Shown here one piece after another: positions 1 through 5,788 of a DNA stretch of 5,788 nucleotides; positions within the stretch are counted from its first letter, which is position 1; every line of letters begins with the position of its first letter. A program made the position numbers and the translations under genes. The stretch is from Phycisphaerae bacterium (GTDB taxonomy: Bacteria; Planctomycetota; Phycisphaerae; Sedimentisphaerales; Anaerobacaceae). The stretch spans positions 1-5,788 of the forward strand of contig JAUWBX010000165.1 of assembly GCA_030609625.1 (NCBI GenBank), given 5' to 3'. Below the pieces are notes generated by a model. It saw only the letters and a list, made by a program, of their open reading frames with translations. It did no database searches and was not told the origin of the DNA.

Positions 1-54
1 GGATTATGAAGAATAATGCGGATATGGGCTATAAAAAAGCAAACCCAAAACAAA

Positions 55-80
55 GCCTGTCCTGAGCGCAGTCGAATGGG
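55..80 (-). repeat. Dispersed-repeat-like motif, left copy
   Basis: The segment contains CTGAGCGCAGTCGAA at 62-76. Its reverse complement matches 740-754 at 14 of 15 bases, so this is an inverted second copy of the same motif. It sits 23 bases before the sulfotransferase start, in a leader with no convincing gene. I recall very similar TTCGAC..CGCTCAG motifs scattered in intergenic DNA of environmental bacterial genomes; that is memory, not a search. Confidence 0.55.
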
Positions 81-90
81 CCAATTTTAA

Positions 91-94
91 AAGG
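91..94 (+). promoter_or_regulatory. Ribosome binding site of the sulfotransferase gene
   Basis: AAGG eight bases before the ATG at 103-105. It follows the repeat segment at 55-80 closely, so the translation start region is not itself part of the repeat core. Confidence 0.6.
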
Positions 95-102
95 TAGTAA
101 TT

Positions 103-675
103 ATGGAGCTAAATTTCGTTACAGTGGTCTCAGGCCTGCCCCGTTCAGGCACGTCTATGATGATGCAGGCGTTAGAAGCCGGCGGTATGCCGATTCTTAC
201 AGATAATATCCGTAAAAGTGACCAGGATAATCCCAAAGGGTACTTTGAATTTGAGCCTGTTAAAAAGACCAAAGACGACCCTTCCTGGGTGCAAGTGGCT
301 GCCGGCAAGGCAGTAAAGATGGTTTATCGGCTGTTATATGACCTGCCCCATGACTATGAATACCGAGTCATTTTCATGGACAGAAACATAGCCGAGATAA
401 TGGTCTCCCAAAGGACTATGCTTGAGCGGACTTCTCAGCAAGGTGCCAATATAAGTGATGAAAAGCTTACCCGAATGTTTGAAAAAGACCTGGAAAAGAT
501 TTACCAGTGGCTAAACCAACAAGGTAACTTTTCAATGATTTCGATTGGCTACAAGGACATGGTCCAGGAACCACTACCGCAATGCCGCCGGGTAAACGAC
601 TTTCTCGGCAATTGTTTAGACATCGATAAGATGGCTTCAACTGTAGATGCTTCCTTATACCGAAACAGGCGATAA
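103..675 (+). CDS. Small P-loop sulfotransferase family protein
   Basis: Probable cytosolic PAPS-dependent sulfotransferase of 190 residues; the acceptor is unknown. Residues 11-19 (GLPRSGTSM) form the 5'-phosphosulfate-binding P-loop typical of sulfotransferases. Residues 87-103 (YRVIFMDRN...VSQ) match the 3'-phosphate-binding strand-helix: R94 and S102 have the same eight-residue spacing as the classical R-x7-S motif. A conserved-looking NPKGYFEFE stretch lies at 43-51. No signal peptide or membrane segment is seen. Most sulfotransferases have 250-300 residues, but the ending SLYRNRR resembles, from memory, a short bacterial subfamily of about 190 residues, so it looks complete rather than truncated. 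The only histidine is H83, so the usual catalytic His cannot be assigned. The ATG start is supported by AAGG at 91-94, eight bases upstream. The gene converges on cysQ, whose product would clear the PAP it makes. A nucleotide kinase-like P-loop protein is the main alternative. Confidence 0.82.
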   Translation: MELNFVTVVSGLPRSGTSMMMQALEAGGMPILTDNIRKSDQDNPKGYFEFEPVKKTKDDPSWVQVAAGKAVKMVYRLLYDLPHDYEYRVIFMDRNIAEIMVSQRTMLERTSQQGANISDEKLTRMFEKDLEKIYQWLNQQGNFSMISIGYKDMVQEPLPQCRRVNDFLGNCLDIDKMASTVDASLYRNRR

Positions 676-871
676 ACATTGTGGCGTTAGTATGGAAAAT
701 TATCAGCGGTGCTGCCAAAAGGGGGGACCACCGCATTCCTTCGACTTCGCTCAGCCTTGCCTGTCGGCAGGCAGGGATGGTGAGCCTGTCGTCCTTGGGA
801 CTCCTTACGGAGAACCATTGGCCGATGTTTCGTATCTGGAGATGCTGCCGTTACGCCTGGCCCCTTTATCT
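676..871. other. Convergent intergenic gap without a gene
   Basis: These 196 nt separate the 3' ends of the sulfotransferase and cysQ genes. Apart from the palindrome at 740-791 there is a short weak stem (CTCC 801-804 with GGAG 809-812). Open frames across it read as antisense shadow of cysQ or carry no family features. No U-tract terminator is visible for either gene. Confidence 0.6.
740..791 (+). repeat. Nested palindromic dispersed-repeat-like element, right copy
   Basis: An imperfect palindrome of about 50 nt in the gap between convergent genes. The inner hairpin pairs CCTTGCCTG (755-763) with CAGGCAGGG (768-776) around a TCGG loop, with one G-U wobble. Outside it GCTCA (749-753) pairs with TGAGC (781-785), and CGAC (742-745) pairs with GTCG (788-791), separated by small internal loops. 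The left arm TTCGACTTCGCTCAG (740-754) is the inverted partner of the motif at 62-76. There is no T-tract on either side, so a classical intrinsic terminator is not supported, but the fold could still stop or stabilise the convergent transcripts. Confidence 0.65.
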
Positions 872-1657
872 TCAGAATGTGACCCGCTTGATCAGCATCC
901 TCACCGGCCGAAGGGCACGCTTGGTGGTGGCCACAATCCCGTCAACTAAGGTTGAACGTTGGTTGAAAGTAAATGGTGCGCCAATTCGATTAGTTACGTT
1001 GCCGCCGGACTCGCTCACAAGAAGTACGCCGGCAGCAATGTCCCACTCATTCTTCGGACCGAGACTGAAAGTGGCATCTGCGATGCCGGCAGCGACCAGG
1101 GCCAGCTTGTACGCGATGGAGCCGCACGGCCGTATCTCCGCGAAAGGCTCAAACGGTTCAAACTCTCCTCGTCGTATCTCTGAGCGGCTGGCAAGCAACA
1201 CCGGCTTTGCCGTTAGCGTGTGCTCAGCATTGATCGCTTCTCCATTCAGCCACGCGCCTTGCCCGTTAGCAGCGGCAAATAGCTCTTCCGTCACCGGGTT
1301 GTACACAACTGCAAGTACAGGCAGTCCATACTCTACCAAAGCCACAGACACTGCATACTCAGGAATTCCACTAACGAACTCTTTGGTTCCATCAATAGGA
1401 TCGACGACCCAAACCAGCTCCTTGTCTAAACGCGAATAGTCATCACGTGTCTCTTCCGAAAGCCAGCCGGTGCCAGGGAAATCCTCAGTCAAGCCTTCTC
1501 TGAGAATACTGTCCGCTTTAAGATCTGCTGTCGTAACGGGGTCTTCATTTGCTTTGTAAGCAGTTTCAAAGCCTTCCGCGGCCATTTGGAAAATTGCCTG
1601 ACCCGCCTGGTACACATACTTCTTAACAACTTCTAAGTTTTGTTTTAGATTGTCCAC
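872..1657 (-). CDS. cysQ: 3'(2'),5'-bisphosphate nucleotidase (PAP phosphatase, CysQ type)
   Basis: Predicted Mg-dependent phosphatase that hydrolyses 3'-phosphoadenosine 5'-phosphate (PAP, and possibly PAPS) to AMP (or APS) plus phosphate, relieving inhibition of sulfotransferases or PAPS reductases. The 261-residue protein has the full inositol-monophosphatase fold signature: DPVTTAD at 39-45, WLSEE at 65-69, DPIDGT at 86-91 (metal ligands D86 and D89 with E68/E69), the TKEFVSG strand after it, and WDIAAG at 205-210 with D206. Length is close to the family norm (about 245-270). The first codon is GTG, the only usable start because an in-frame TAA lies four codons upstream; no convincing Shine-Dalgarno precedes it. 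An ATG at 1665-1667 is out of frame. The gene is last of the minus-strand set, 74 nt after sat-apsK, which supports a role in PAPS/PAP metabolism over inositol monophosphate hydrolysis, though the fold alone cannot exclude the latter. Confidence 0.92.
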   Translation of the reverse strand: MDNLKQNLEVVKKYVYQAGQAIFQMAAEGFETAYKANEDPVTTADLKADSILREGLTEDFPGTGWLSEETRDDYSRLDKELVWVVDPIDGTKEFVSGIPEYAVSVALVEYGLPVLAVVYNPVTEELFAAANGQGAWLNGEAINAEHTLTAKPVLLASRSEIRRGEFEPFEPFAEIRPCGSIAYKLALVAAGIADATFSLGPKNEWDIAAGVLLVSESGGNVTNRIGAPFTFNQRSTLVDGIVATTKRALRPVRMLIKRVTF

Positions 1658-1731
1658 TTTTAACCATTAAATTCGACCAAACACTTGTTTCTTCCTATGT
1701 GTGCCGTATACTTCCGGGATCAACTCTGAAT

Positions 1732-3456
1732 TCAGTCATTTGAACTTATATAGCCTTCTTTCTCAAGGTGCAGGATAACAGCCTGCACGCATTCTTCCGG
1801 TGTCGAGTCGGTTGTATCCAGCACTATGTCCGCATCGTCCGGTTCCTCGTAAGGGTCCGATATGCCGGTGAATTCCTTGATGATTCCCGCACGTGCCTTG
1901 GCGTAAAGCCCCTTGCGGTCTCGCTGCTCGCACACTTCTACAGGCGTGGCGACATGAACAAGGATAAAACCACCCCCGGCTTCTACCATCTGCCTGACTT
2001 GCTTTCGTATATTGTCATAAGGTGCGATGGGCGCGCATATCGCAATACCACGGTTTTTAGTTATCTCCGATGCAACAAAGCCGATTCGCTGAATATTCAG
2101 GTCACGGTGTTCTTTCGAGAAGCCAAGTTCCGACGACAAATTCTTCCTGACAATATCTCCATCTAACAAGGTGACAGGTTGTCCTCCGGCTTCTAACAGC
2201 TTCACCAACAAAACGTTTGCCAAAGTGGACTTTCCGGAACTCGGCAGGCCTGTAAAGAACACGGTGAACCCCTGTTTGCTTCGCGGCGGATAGGTCCGCC
2301 GAAGTTCATCAATCACTTCCGGAAAGGAGAACCAGGTTGGTATCTCACGGCCCGTGGCCAAACGCTCTCTAAGCTCGGTGCCGGAAAGCGTTTTGACATC
2401 TGTTCCTTCCGGAACTTCATCTATCAGCATATACTCATCCAGGTCTGCCACATACGCCATCATTTTGAAGGGAACCATCTTTATTCCAAGCTCCTGCTCA
2501 TGACTCTGCAGCAGTTCCTGGGCATCGTACGGACCATAGAACGGTTGGCCGCTTGAGTCGGAACCGGGGCCTGCGTGGTCTCTGCCAACGATTAGGTGTG
2601 TGCATCCGAAGTTCTTACGGATAATAGCGTGCCACACGGCCTCCCGCGGACCACCCATTCGCATGGCAAGCGGTAGAAGACTCATCATCGCTGTATGATG
2701 AGGATAGTGCTTCAGTATCGACATATAACATCTTACACGCGTGTAATGGTCCACATCACCGGGTTTCGTCATCCCAACGACTGGGTGAATCAGCAGGTTT
2801 GCTTCAATTTCTTTTGCTGCGCGGAAAGTGATCTCCTGGTGAGCACGGTGCATGGGATTACGAGTCTGAAAAGCAACAATGTGGTGCCATCCGAAAGTTG
2901 TGAATTTCTCTCGGAGCTGCGATGGTGTAAGTCGAAATTCCACAAAGTCGTAATGGTGAGGCAGTTGCAGGACCTCTAATTTACCTCCAACATACCAGGG
3001 ATTCGTACTGTGCTGTAGGTACGCGACGCCCGGATGCTCGGAGTTTGTTGTTCCAAATACCTGCTGGGCCTCGTGCATAAGGTCTGGCTGCCAAATCTGC
3101 TCCACATTAAGAGCAGCGAGCATCACACCTTCGGCATCTCGCAGCGTCAGAATCGAGCCCTCGCCCAGATTTTTTGCTAACTCCTCAGTAACATCAAGCA
3201 TAATCGGGACTGGCCAAATAGTGCCGTCGGCCAACCTCATCTTCTCACAAACACTCTCATAATCATTTCGACAAAGAAATCCCTCAAGAGGTGAGAAACC
3301 ACCATTAGCGAGAAGTTCAAGGTCACAAATCTGGCGGGGCGTGAGGTCCCAGGACGGCCAATCCCGGGAAAGACCCTTGAGCTCCTCACTCCTTTCTTGT
3401 TCGACAACCAAATTAATCAGTTTATCCCCATGTGGCGAGATAAGATTCGAATGCAT
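1732..3456 (-). CDS. sat/cysC: Bifunctional sulfate adenylyltransferase / adenylylsulfate kinase
   Basis: Cytosolic enzyme expected to make APS from sulfate and ATP, then phosphorylate it to PAPS. The 574 residues comprise a PUA-like N-terminal domain (about 1-165), an ATP sulfurylase catalytic domain (about 170-385) and an APS kinase domain (about 395-570). ATP sulfurylase marks are QTRNPMHRAH at 197-206, LLPLAMRMGGPREA at 260-273 and GRDHAGPG at 291-298. The kinase domain keeps the P-loop GLPSSGKST (403-411), DGD (432-434), R437, FS.EHR..N (446-454) and KGLYAKARAG (515-524), so it looks catalytically competent. This contrasts with filamentous fungal homologues, where the C-terminal domain is an inactive allosteric module; the Sat-kinase order resembles the active Aquifex enzyme. 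The ATG start is supported by AAGGA at 3465-3469, eight bases upstream. It lies 69 nt after the receiver gene and 74 nt before cysQ. It differs from the heterodimeric CysDN type. Physiological direction is inferred as sulfate activation. Confidence 0.96.
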   Translation of the reverse strand: MHSNLISPHGDKLINLVVEQERSEELKGLSRDWPSWDLTPRQICDLELLANGGFSPLEGFLCRNDYESVCEKMRLADGTIWPVPIMLDVTEELAKNLGEGSILTLRDAEGVMLAALNVEQIWQPDLMHEAQQVFGTTNSEHPGVAYLQHSTNPWYVGGKLEVLQLPHHYDFVEFRLTPSQLREKFTTFGWHHIVAFQTRNPMHRAHQEITFRAAKEIEANLLIHPVVGMTKPGDVDHYTRVRCYMSILKHYPHHTAMMSLLPLAMRMGGPREAVWHAIIRKNFGCTHLIVGRDHAGPGSDSSGQPFYGPYDAQELLQSHEQELGIKMVPFKMMAYVADLDEYMLIDEVPEGTDVKTLSGTELRERLATGREIPTWFSFPEVIDELRRTYPPRSKQGFTVFFTGLPSSGKSTLANVLLVKLLEAGGQPVTLLDGDIVRKNLSSELGFSKEHRDLNIQRIGFVASEITKNRGIAICAPIAPYDNIRKQVRQMVEAGGGFILVHVATPVEVCEQRDRKGLYAKARAGIIKEFTGISDPYEEPDDADIVLDTTDSTPEECVQAVILHLEKEGYISSND

Positions 3457-3464
3457 TCCTGCTT

Positions 3465-3469
3465 TCCTT
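3465..3469 (-). promoter_or_regulatory. Ribosome binding site of sat-apsK
   Basis: AAGGA on the minus strand, eight bases before the ATG at 3454-3456. A second purine run (GCAGGA) abuts the ATG directly but is too close to act as a Shine-Dalgarno. It supports the chosen start. Confidence 0.65.
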
Positions 3470-3525
3470 AAATAAGTCCTTAGTTTCTACGGAAAAAACT
3501 CAACTTCAGAATGTATATTTCGATT

Positions 3526-4158
3526 TCAGCCAAATCCTCGCAGCATTTCCACAAGAACTTCAGCAGCCTCTTTCTTACGTTCCAATTCTTCCGGGTCGGC
3601 CTTTGATATAGCCATCTTGAATCGACGAATAATGCGCTGCTGAGCTAATCTTGTCAATTCGATTGTGTCGGCTGAATCTTTGCCCGTCGGTTTCCTCTCC
3701 ACCGACCAGACATTCCTGGCGGCCATACATCGAACCACGTCCTCAAGTGTGGCCTTGCGGGAGTAGAAAACGATAGGCACATCTGGATAGTCAACTATAA
3801 TCTTCTCAGCAAGTATTAGTCCACCATCGGCATTCTGCTTCCAGGCATCAAGGACCCCGGCCAGACGGGTCTTTGCTCTGAGGTAATTTCTATAAGCAGT
3901 TCTGATTTCTGCGTTATCGTTTTCCACAGATAACGGTTCTGCTCTTAGTGCTTCGATAGCCTCTCGGTTTGCCGGTTCGGATGGAAAGTATAAGTCGAGA
4001 ACAAACAGGTCAGGTTTCCAGTTTTCCCGACTATCGATAAGGGACTTTAGCTCAGCGTAGTTACTTGCCGCGATTATATCGAAGGCTTCTCCGAACACAT
4101 CACAGAACAGAGGAATCTCAAACTCCCCGTCGTCATCAATAAAGCAAATCCGGAACAA
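3526..4158 (-). CDS. Stand-alone response-regulator receiver protein with internal insertion
   Basis: A 210-residue CheY-like protein with no recognisable DNA-binding or enzymatic output domain. Receiver features are the acidic cluster DDD at 8-10, LFVLDLYFP at 51-59 with D55 as likely phosphoacceptor, VPIVFYSRKAT at 127-137 with S133 in the Thr/Ser switch position, and the conserved Lys-Pro at K156-P157. Between D55 and the next helix there is an extra, charged, probably helical stretch of about 50 residues (60-111), rich in R, E, N and A, which ordinary receivers lack. The C-terminus after about 160 is basic and helical, with many K, R and E. The start is TTG, supported by GGAG eight bases upstream and an in-frame TAG seven codons upstream. 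It lies between permease and sat-apsK genes, so control of sulfate uptake or activation is a reasonable guess. No histidine kinase is in the window. Receiver identity is fairly sure; its target is unknown. Confidence 0.78.
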   Translation of the reverse strand: MFRICFIDDDGEFEIPLFCDVFGEAFDIIAASNYAELKSLIDSRENWKPDLFVLDLYFPSEPANREAIEALRAEPLSVENDNAEIRTAYRNYLRAKTRLAGVLDAWKQNADGGLILAEKIIVDYPDVPIVFYSRKATLEDVVRCMAARNVWSVERKPTGKDSADTIELTRLAQQRIIRRFKMAISKADPEELERKKEAAEVLVEMLRGFG

Positions 4159-4166
4159 CGTTACTT

Positions 4167-4170
4167 CTCC
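4167..4170 (-). promoter_or_regulatory. Ribosome binding site fixing the TTG start of the receiver gene
   Basis: On the minus strand GGAG (plus strand ctcc) lies eight bases before the TTG at 4156-4158. There is no in-frame ATG or GTG close by that keeps the IDDD acidic cluster near the N-terminus, except a GTA/ACG run back to a TAG at 4177-4179. The site therefore decides the start. Confidence 0.7.
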
Positions 4171-4216
4171 AGAGTACTAACTTTCCCAAGATATATTTGT
4201 CAATCCACATTTCACG

Positions 4217-5788
4217 TCAAAAATGCCATACAAGCGGGATTAGTATGGTTGCACAGGTCAAAAGCAGCAAGTTAAGGGGTAGCCCGACTCGTATAAAGTC
4301 CGTGAATCGATAGCCGCCGGGGCCATAGACCATTAGATTCGTTTGATAGCCTAAAGGCGTCATTAAGCTCGCTGACGCTGCGAACGCTACAGCCATAACA
4401 AAGGGCCGGGGGTTAACCCCTGTCTGTACCGCAATTGCCACAGCGAATGGAAAAATGATAGCAGCGGCGGCATTATTCGTCACCGCCTCGGTGAATAGAC
4501 TCGTCATAAGATAGACACAAACCAGTACGCCATACGGCCCCCAGCGCCCAGCGAACTGCACGAAAAACTCTGCCACCAAAGCCACAAATCCTGAGTTAAC
4601 AAGTGCCTTACTAAACCCGAAAGCCGCTGCAATGGTCAGCAGGGTTTGCCAGTCAACACTTTGGCGAGCGTCGGCGAGTGATATGCAACGCATCAGTATC
4701 ATTAAACCTGCAACCAAAAACGCTGCCAAAACGATTTTGGTCACACCGCTAACCATCAATGTGATTAGCACAACCAGCAAAATCAAAGACCATACAGCCT
4801 TGTCGTGTCGCAAAGGCCGAGAGTCGTCAACACCACCCACCAAAAGAAAATGGGAGTCATTTCGATGCGCTCGAATAAAATGCGCCCCGGCCTGCAGCAG
4901 GAGTGTATCACCGGCTCGCAAGACAATATCTCCTACCTTACCTGTAAGCCGCGCTCCCCCGCGATGCACAGCAACCACAGCAGCGTTGTACCGAGCACGA
5001 AAGTCCGCATCGCGAATGCTTTTTCCGATACTGGGGCATGTTTTTGAAACCACGGCTTCGCAAAGGACACGCCCTCGACGCTTTGCAGTGTGAGTTTCAT
5101 AACCTTCGTCGGCGACAGGAACAAGCCCCTGTATTTTCTCAAGGTCAACAATCGTACTAACGACTCCTGTAAACGTGAGGATATCATTTGATTTAAGAAT
5201 AAAATCCGGCAGAACGGGTGAGATTGTCTGGTCTTCGCGAGTAATCTCGACGAGGAACAGACCTGGCAGTTGACGAAGCCCTGCCTCCTGAACTGTTTGG
5301 CCGACGAGACGGCAATTGGACTGTACGCGCATATTGACGAGGTACTCGCGGGACGATTCTGTAAACTTTTCAATAAGGTCCTTACGGTTGGGCAGAAGGC
5401 ACTGCCCAATAACAAGCAGGTAGATGATACCTACGATTGCATACGGCAGGCCTACATAGCCCAGTTCGAAAAAACCCATAGGATGTAAAGCCTGGCTCAA
5501 CTCGGGATTCGACCGCGACGCCTCCTGCATCAGCCCATTCACGACGAGGTTTGTACTTGTGCCGATAAGGGTGCATGTTCCCCCAAGAATGCAAAGGTAT
5601 GACAGCGGCAGCAATAAACGTGAAGGTGCAATTCGGTGTTTCTTGCACCAACTGGATACGATAGGGATAAACATGGCGACAATCGGAGTGTTGTTCAAAA
5701 AGGCTGACATTGCCGTGACTGAGCCTGCCATTCGCACCAAGACACCCCTCTCGGACTTCGCATTACCCAAAACCCAAGACCCGGCTAC
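4217..5788 (-). CDS. SLC13/DASS-family permease with two RCK_C (TrkA-C) domains, 5'-partial
   Basis: Inner-membrane anion transporter, probably Na+-coupled and plausibly for sulfate by context; dicarboxylate is the alternative. The frame stays open to the window edge, so the N-terminus (perhaps 80-100 residues with the first membrane helices) is missing; numbering here starts at the internal Met at 5770. The first permease half shows AFLNNTPIVAM (23-33) and GGTCTLIGTSTNLVVNG (63-79), then helices to about 125. A cytosolic insert (about 135-318) holds two RCK_C-like repeats, at roughly 140-218 and 232-312, each with the alternating beta pattern ending in D.L/T.L.  The second half begins at VWSLILLVVLITLMV (326-340) and contains TEAVTNNAAAAIIFPFA (427-443) and TPLGYQTNLMVYGPGGY (471-487). 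NNT at 26-28 and TNN at 431-433 occupy the substrate/Na+ clamp positions of the two inverted halves. This architecture matches E. coli YfbS-like proteins and Chlamydomonas SAC1/SLT sulfate-related proteins. It lies 58 nt before the receiver gene. Confidence 0.92.
   Translation of the reverse strand, partial: VAGSWVLGNAKSERGVLVRMAGSVTAMSAFLNNTPIVAMFIPIVSSWCKKHRIAPSRLLLPLSYLCILGGTCTLIGTSTNLVVNGLMQEASRSNPELSQALHPMGFFELGYVGLPYAIVGIIYLLVIGQCLLPNRKDLIEKFTESSREYLVNMRVQSNCRLVGQTVQEAGLRQLPGLFLVEITREDQTISPVLPDFILKSNDILTFTGVVSTIVDLEKIQGLVPVADEGYETHTAKRRGRVLCEAVVSKTCPSIGKSIRDADFRARYNAAVVAVHRGGARLTGKVGDIVLRAGDTLLLQAGAHFIRAHRNDSHFLLVGGVDDSRPLRHDKAVWSLILLVVLITLMVSGVTKIVLAAFLVAGLMILMRCISLADARQSVDWQTLLTIAAAFGFSKALVNSGFVALVAEFFVQFAGRWGPYGVLVCVYLMTSLFTEAVTNNAAAAIIFPFAVAIAVQTGVNPRPFVMAVAFAASASLMTPLGYQTNLMVYGPGGYRFTDFIRVGLPLNLLLLTCATILIPLVWHF

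Noticed and set aside
467..736. 89-codon minus-strand frame over the sulfotransferase 3' end
   Set aside because: Antisense to the sulfotransferase coding sequence, which has clear motifs and a Shine-Dalgarno site; no family features in the antisense translation.
740..791. Intrinsic terminator for the convergent genes
   Set aside because: The stem is strong but neither strand has a following T-tract, so I list it as a repeat element rather than a terminator.
681..1439. 252-codon open frame on the plus strand
   Set aside because: It lies mostly antisense to cysQ, whose family motifs are clear, and its translation is serine/arginine-rich with no family features. It is a shadow frame.
1768..2166. 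132-codon plus-strand frame
   Set aside because: Antisense to the APS kinase domain, where every catalytic motif is intact on the minus strand.
4174..4203. Perfect TTGACA -35 box on the minus strand before the receiver gene
   Set aside because: The best -10 at 18 bases (TAGTAC) is poor, and transcription from it would start inside the ribosome binding site, leaving almost no leader. Not supported as a promoter.
4632..5093. 153-codon plus-strand frame and the overlapping 4805-5047 frame
   Set aside because: Both are antisense to the RCK/permease gene, with compositions typical of shadow translation and no plausible start context.
4933..5651. Minus-strand frames at 4933-5415 and 5382-5651
   Set aside because: They overlap the permease gene in another frame. 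The permease reading runs unbroken through the region with conserved motifs on both sides, so there is no frameshift.
1..5788. Defence system, CRISPR array, prophage or transposon
   Set aside because: No regularly spaced repeats, integrase, transposase, nuclease or toxin-like gene was seen; all five genes fit sulfur metabolism, transport or signalling.

Overview
The window carries five protein-coding genes. Four lie on the minus strand, and in transcription order they are: an SLC13/DASS-type permease with two cytosolic RCK_C (TrkA-C) domains, cut by the right window edge; a stand-alone response-regulator receiver protein; a fused ATP sulfurylase-APS kinase; and a CysQ-type PAP phosphatase. 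A fifth gene on the plus strand, a small PAPS-dependent sulfotransferase-like protein, converges on them from the left. Gaps between the minus-strand genes are 58, 69 and 74 nt, so one operon is plausible, but the sequence does not prove it.

Function: the set forms an almost complete route from sulfate to a sulfated product. The permease would import an anion, probably sulfate. The Sat-APS kinase fusion would convert sulfate to APS and then to PAPS. The sulfotransferase would transfer the sulfuryl group to an unknown acceptor, and CysQ would remove the inhibitory by-product PAP. No APS/PAPS reductase or sulfite reductase is visible, so the window fits sulfation at least as well as assimilatory reduction; genes just outside could change that. 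The receiver protein has no visible output domain and no kinase partner here. Its position between uptake and activation suggests, without proving, a regulatory link to sulfur supply.

Layout: 1-102 is a leader containing a dispersed-repeat-like segment; 103-675 sulfotransferase (+); 676-871 a 196-nt convergent gap with a 50-nt nested palindrome; 872-1657 cysQ (-); 1732-3456 sat-apsK (-); 3526-4158 receiver (-); 4217-5788 permease (-), 5' end missing. The motif at 62-76 recurs inverted at 740-754 with 14 of 15 bases matching, so copies of one repeat family flank the sulfotransferase gene.

Organism: a bacterium of moderate GC (about half by eye) that uses Shine-Dalgarno sites and some TTG/GTG starts. 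The Aquifex/fungal-like Sat-APS kinase fusion, the SLC13-RCK permease and the repeat style recall environmental Planctomycetota (Phycisphaerae-like), but this rests on memory and is only a weak guess. I see no tRNA, rRNA, CRISPR array, transposase or defence system. The core genes are recognisable families; the least described parts are the receiver protein with its internal insertion and the repeats around the sulfotransferase.
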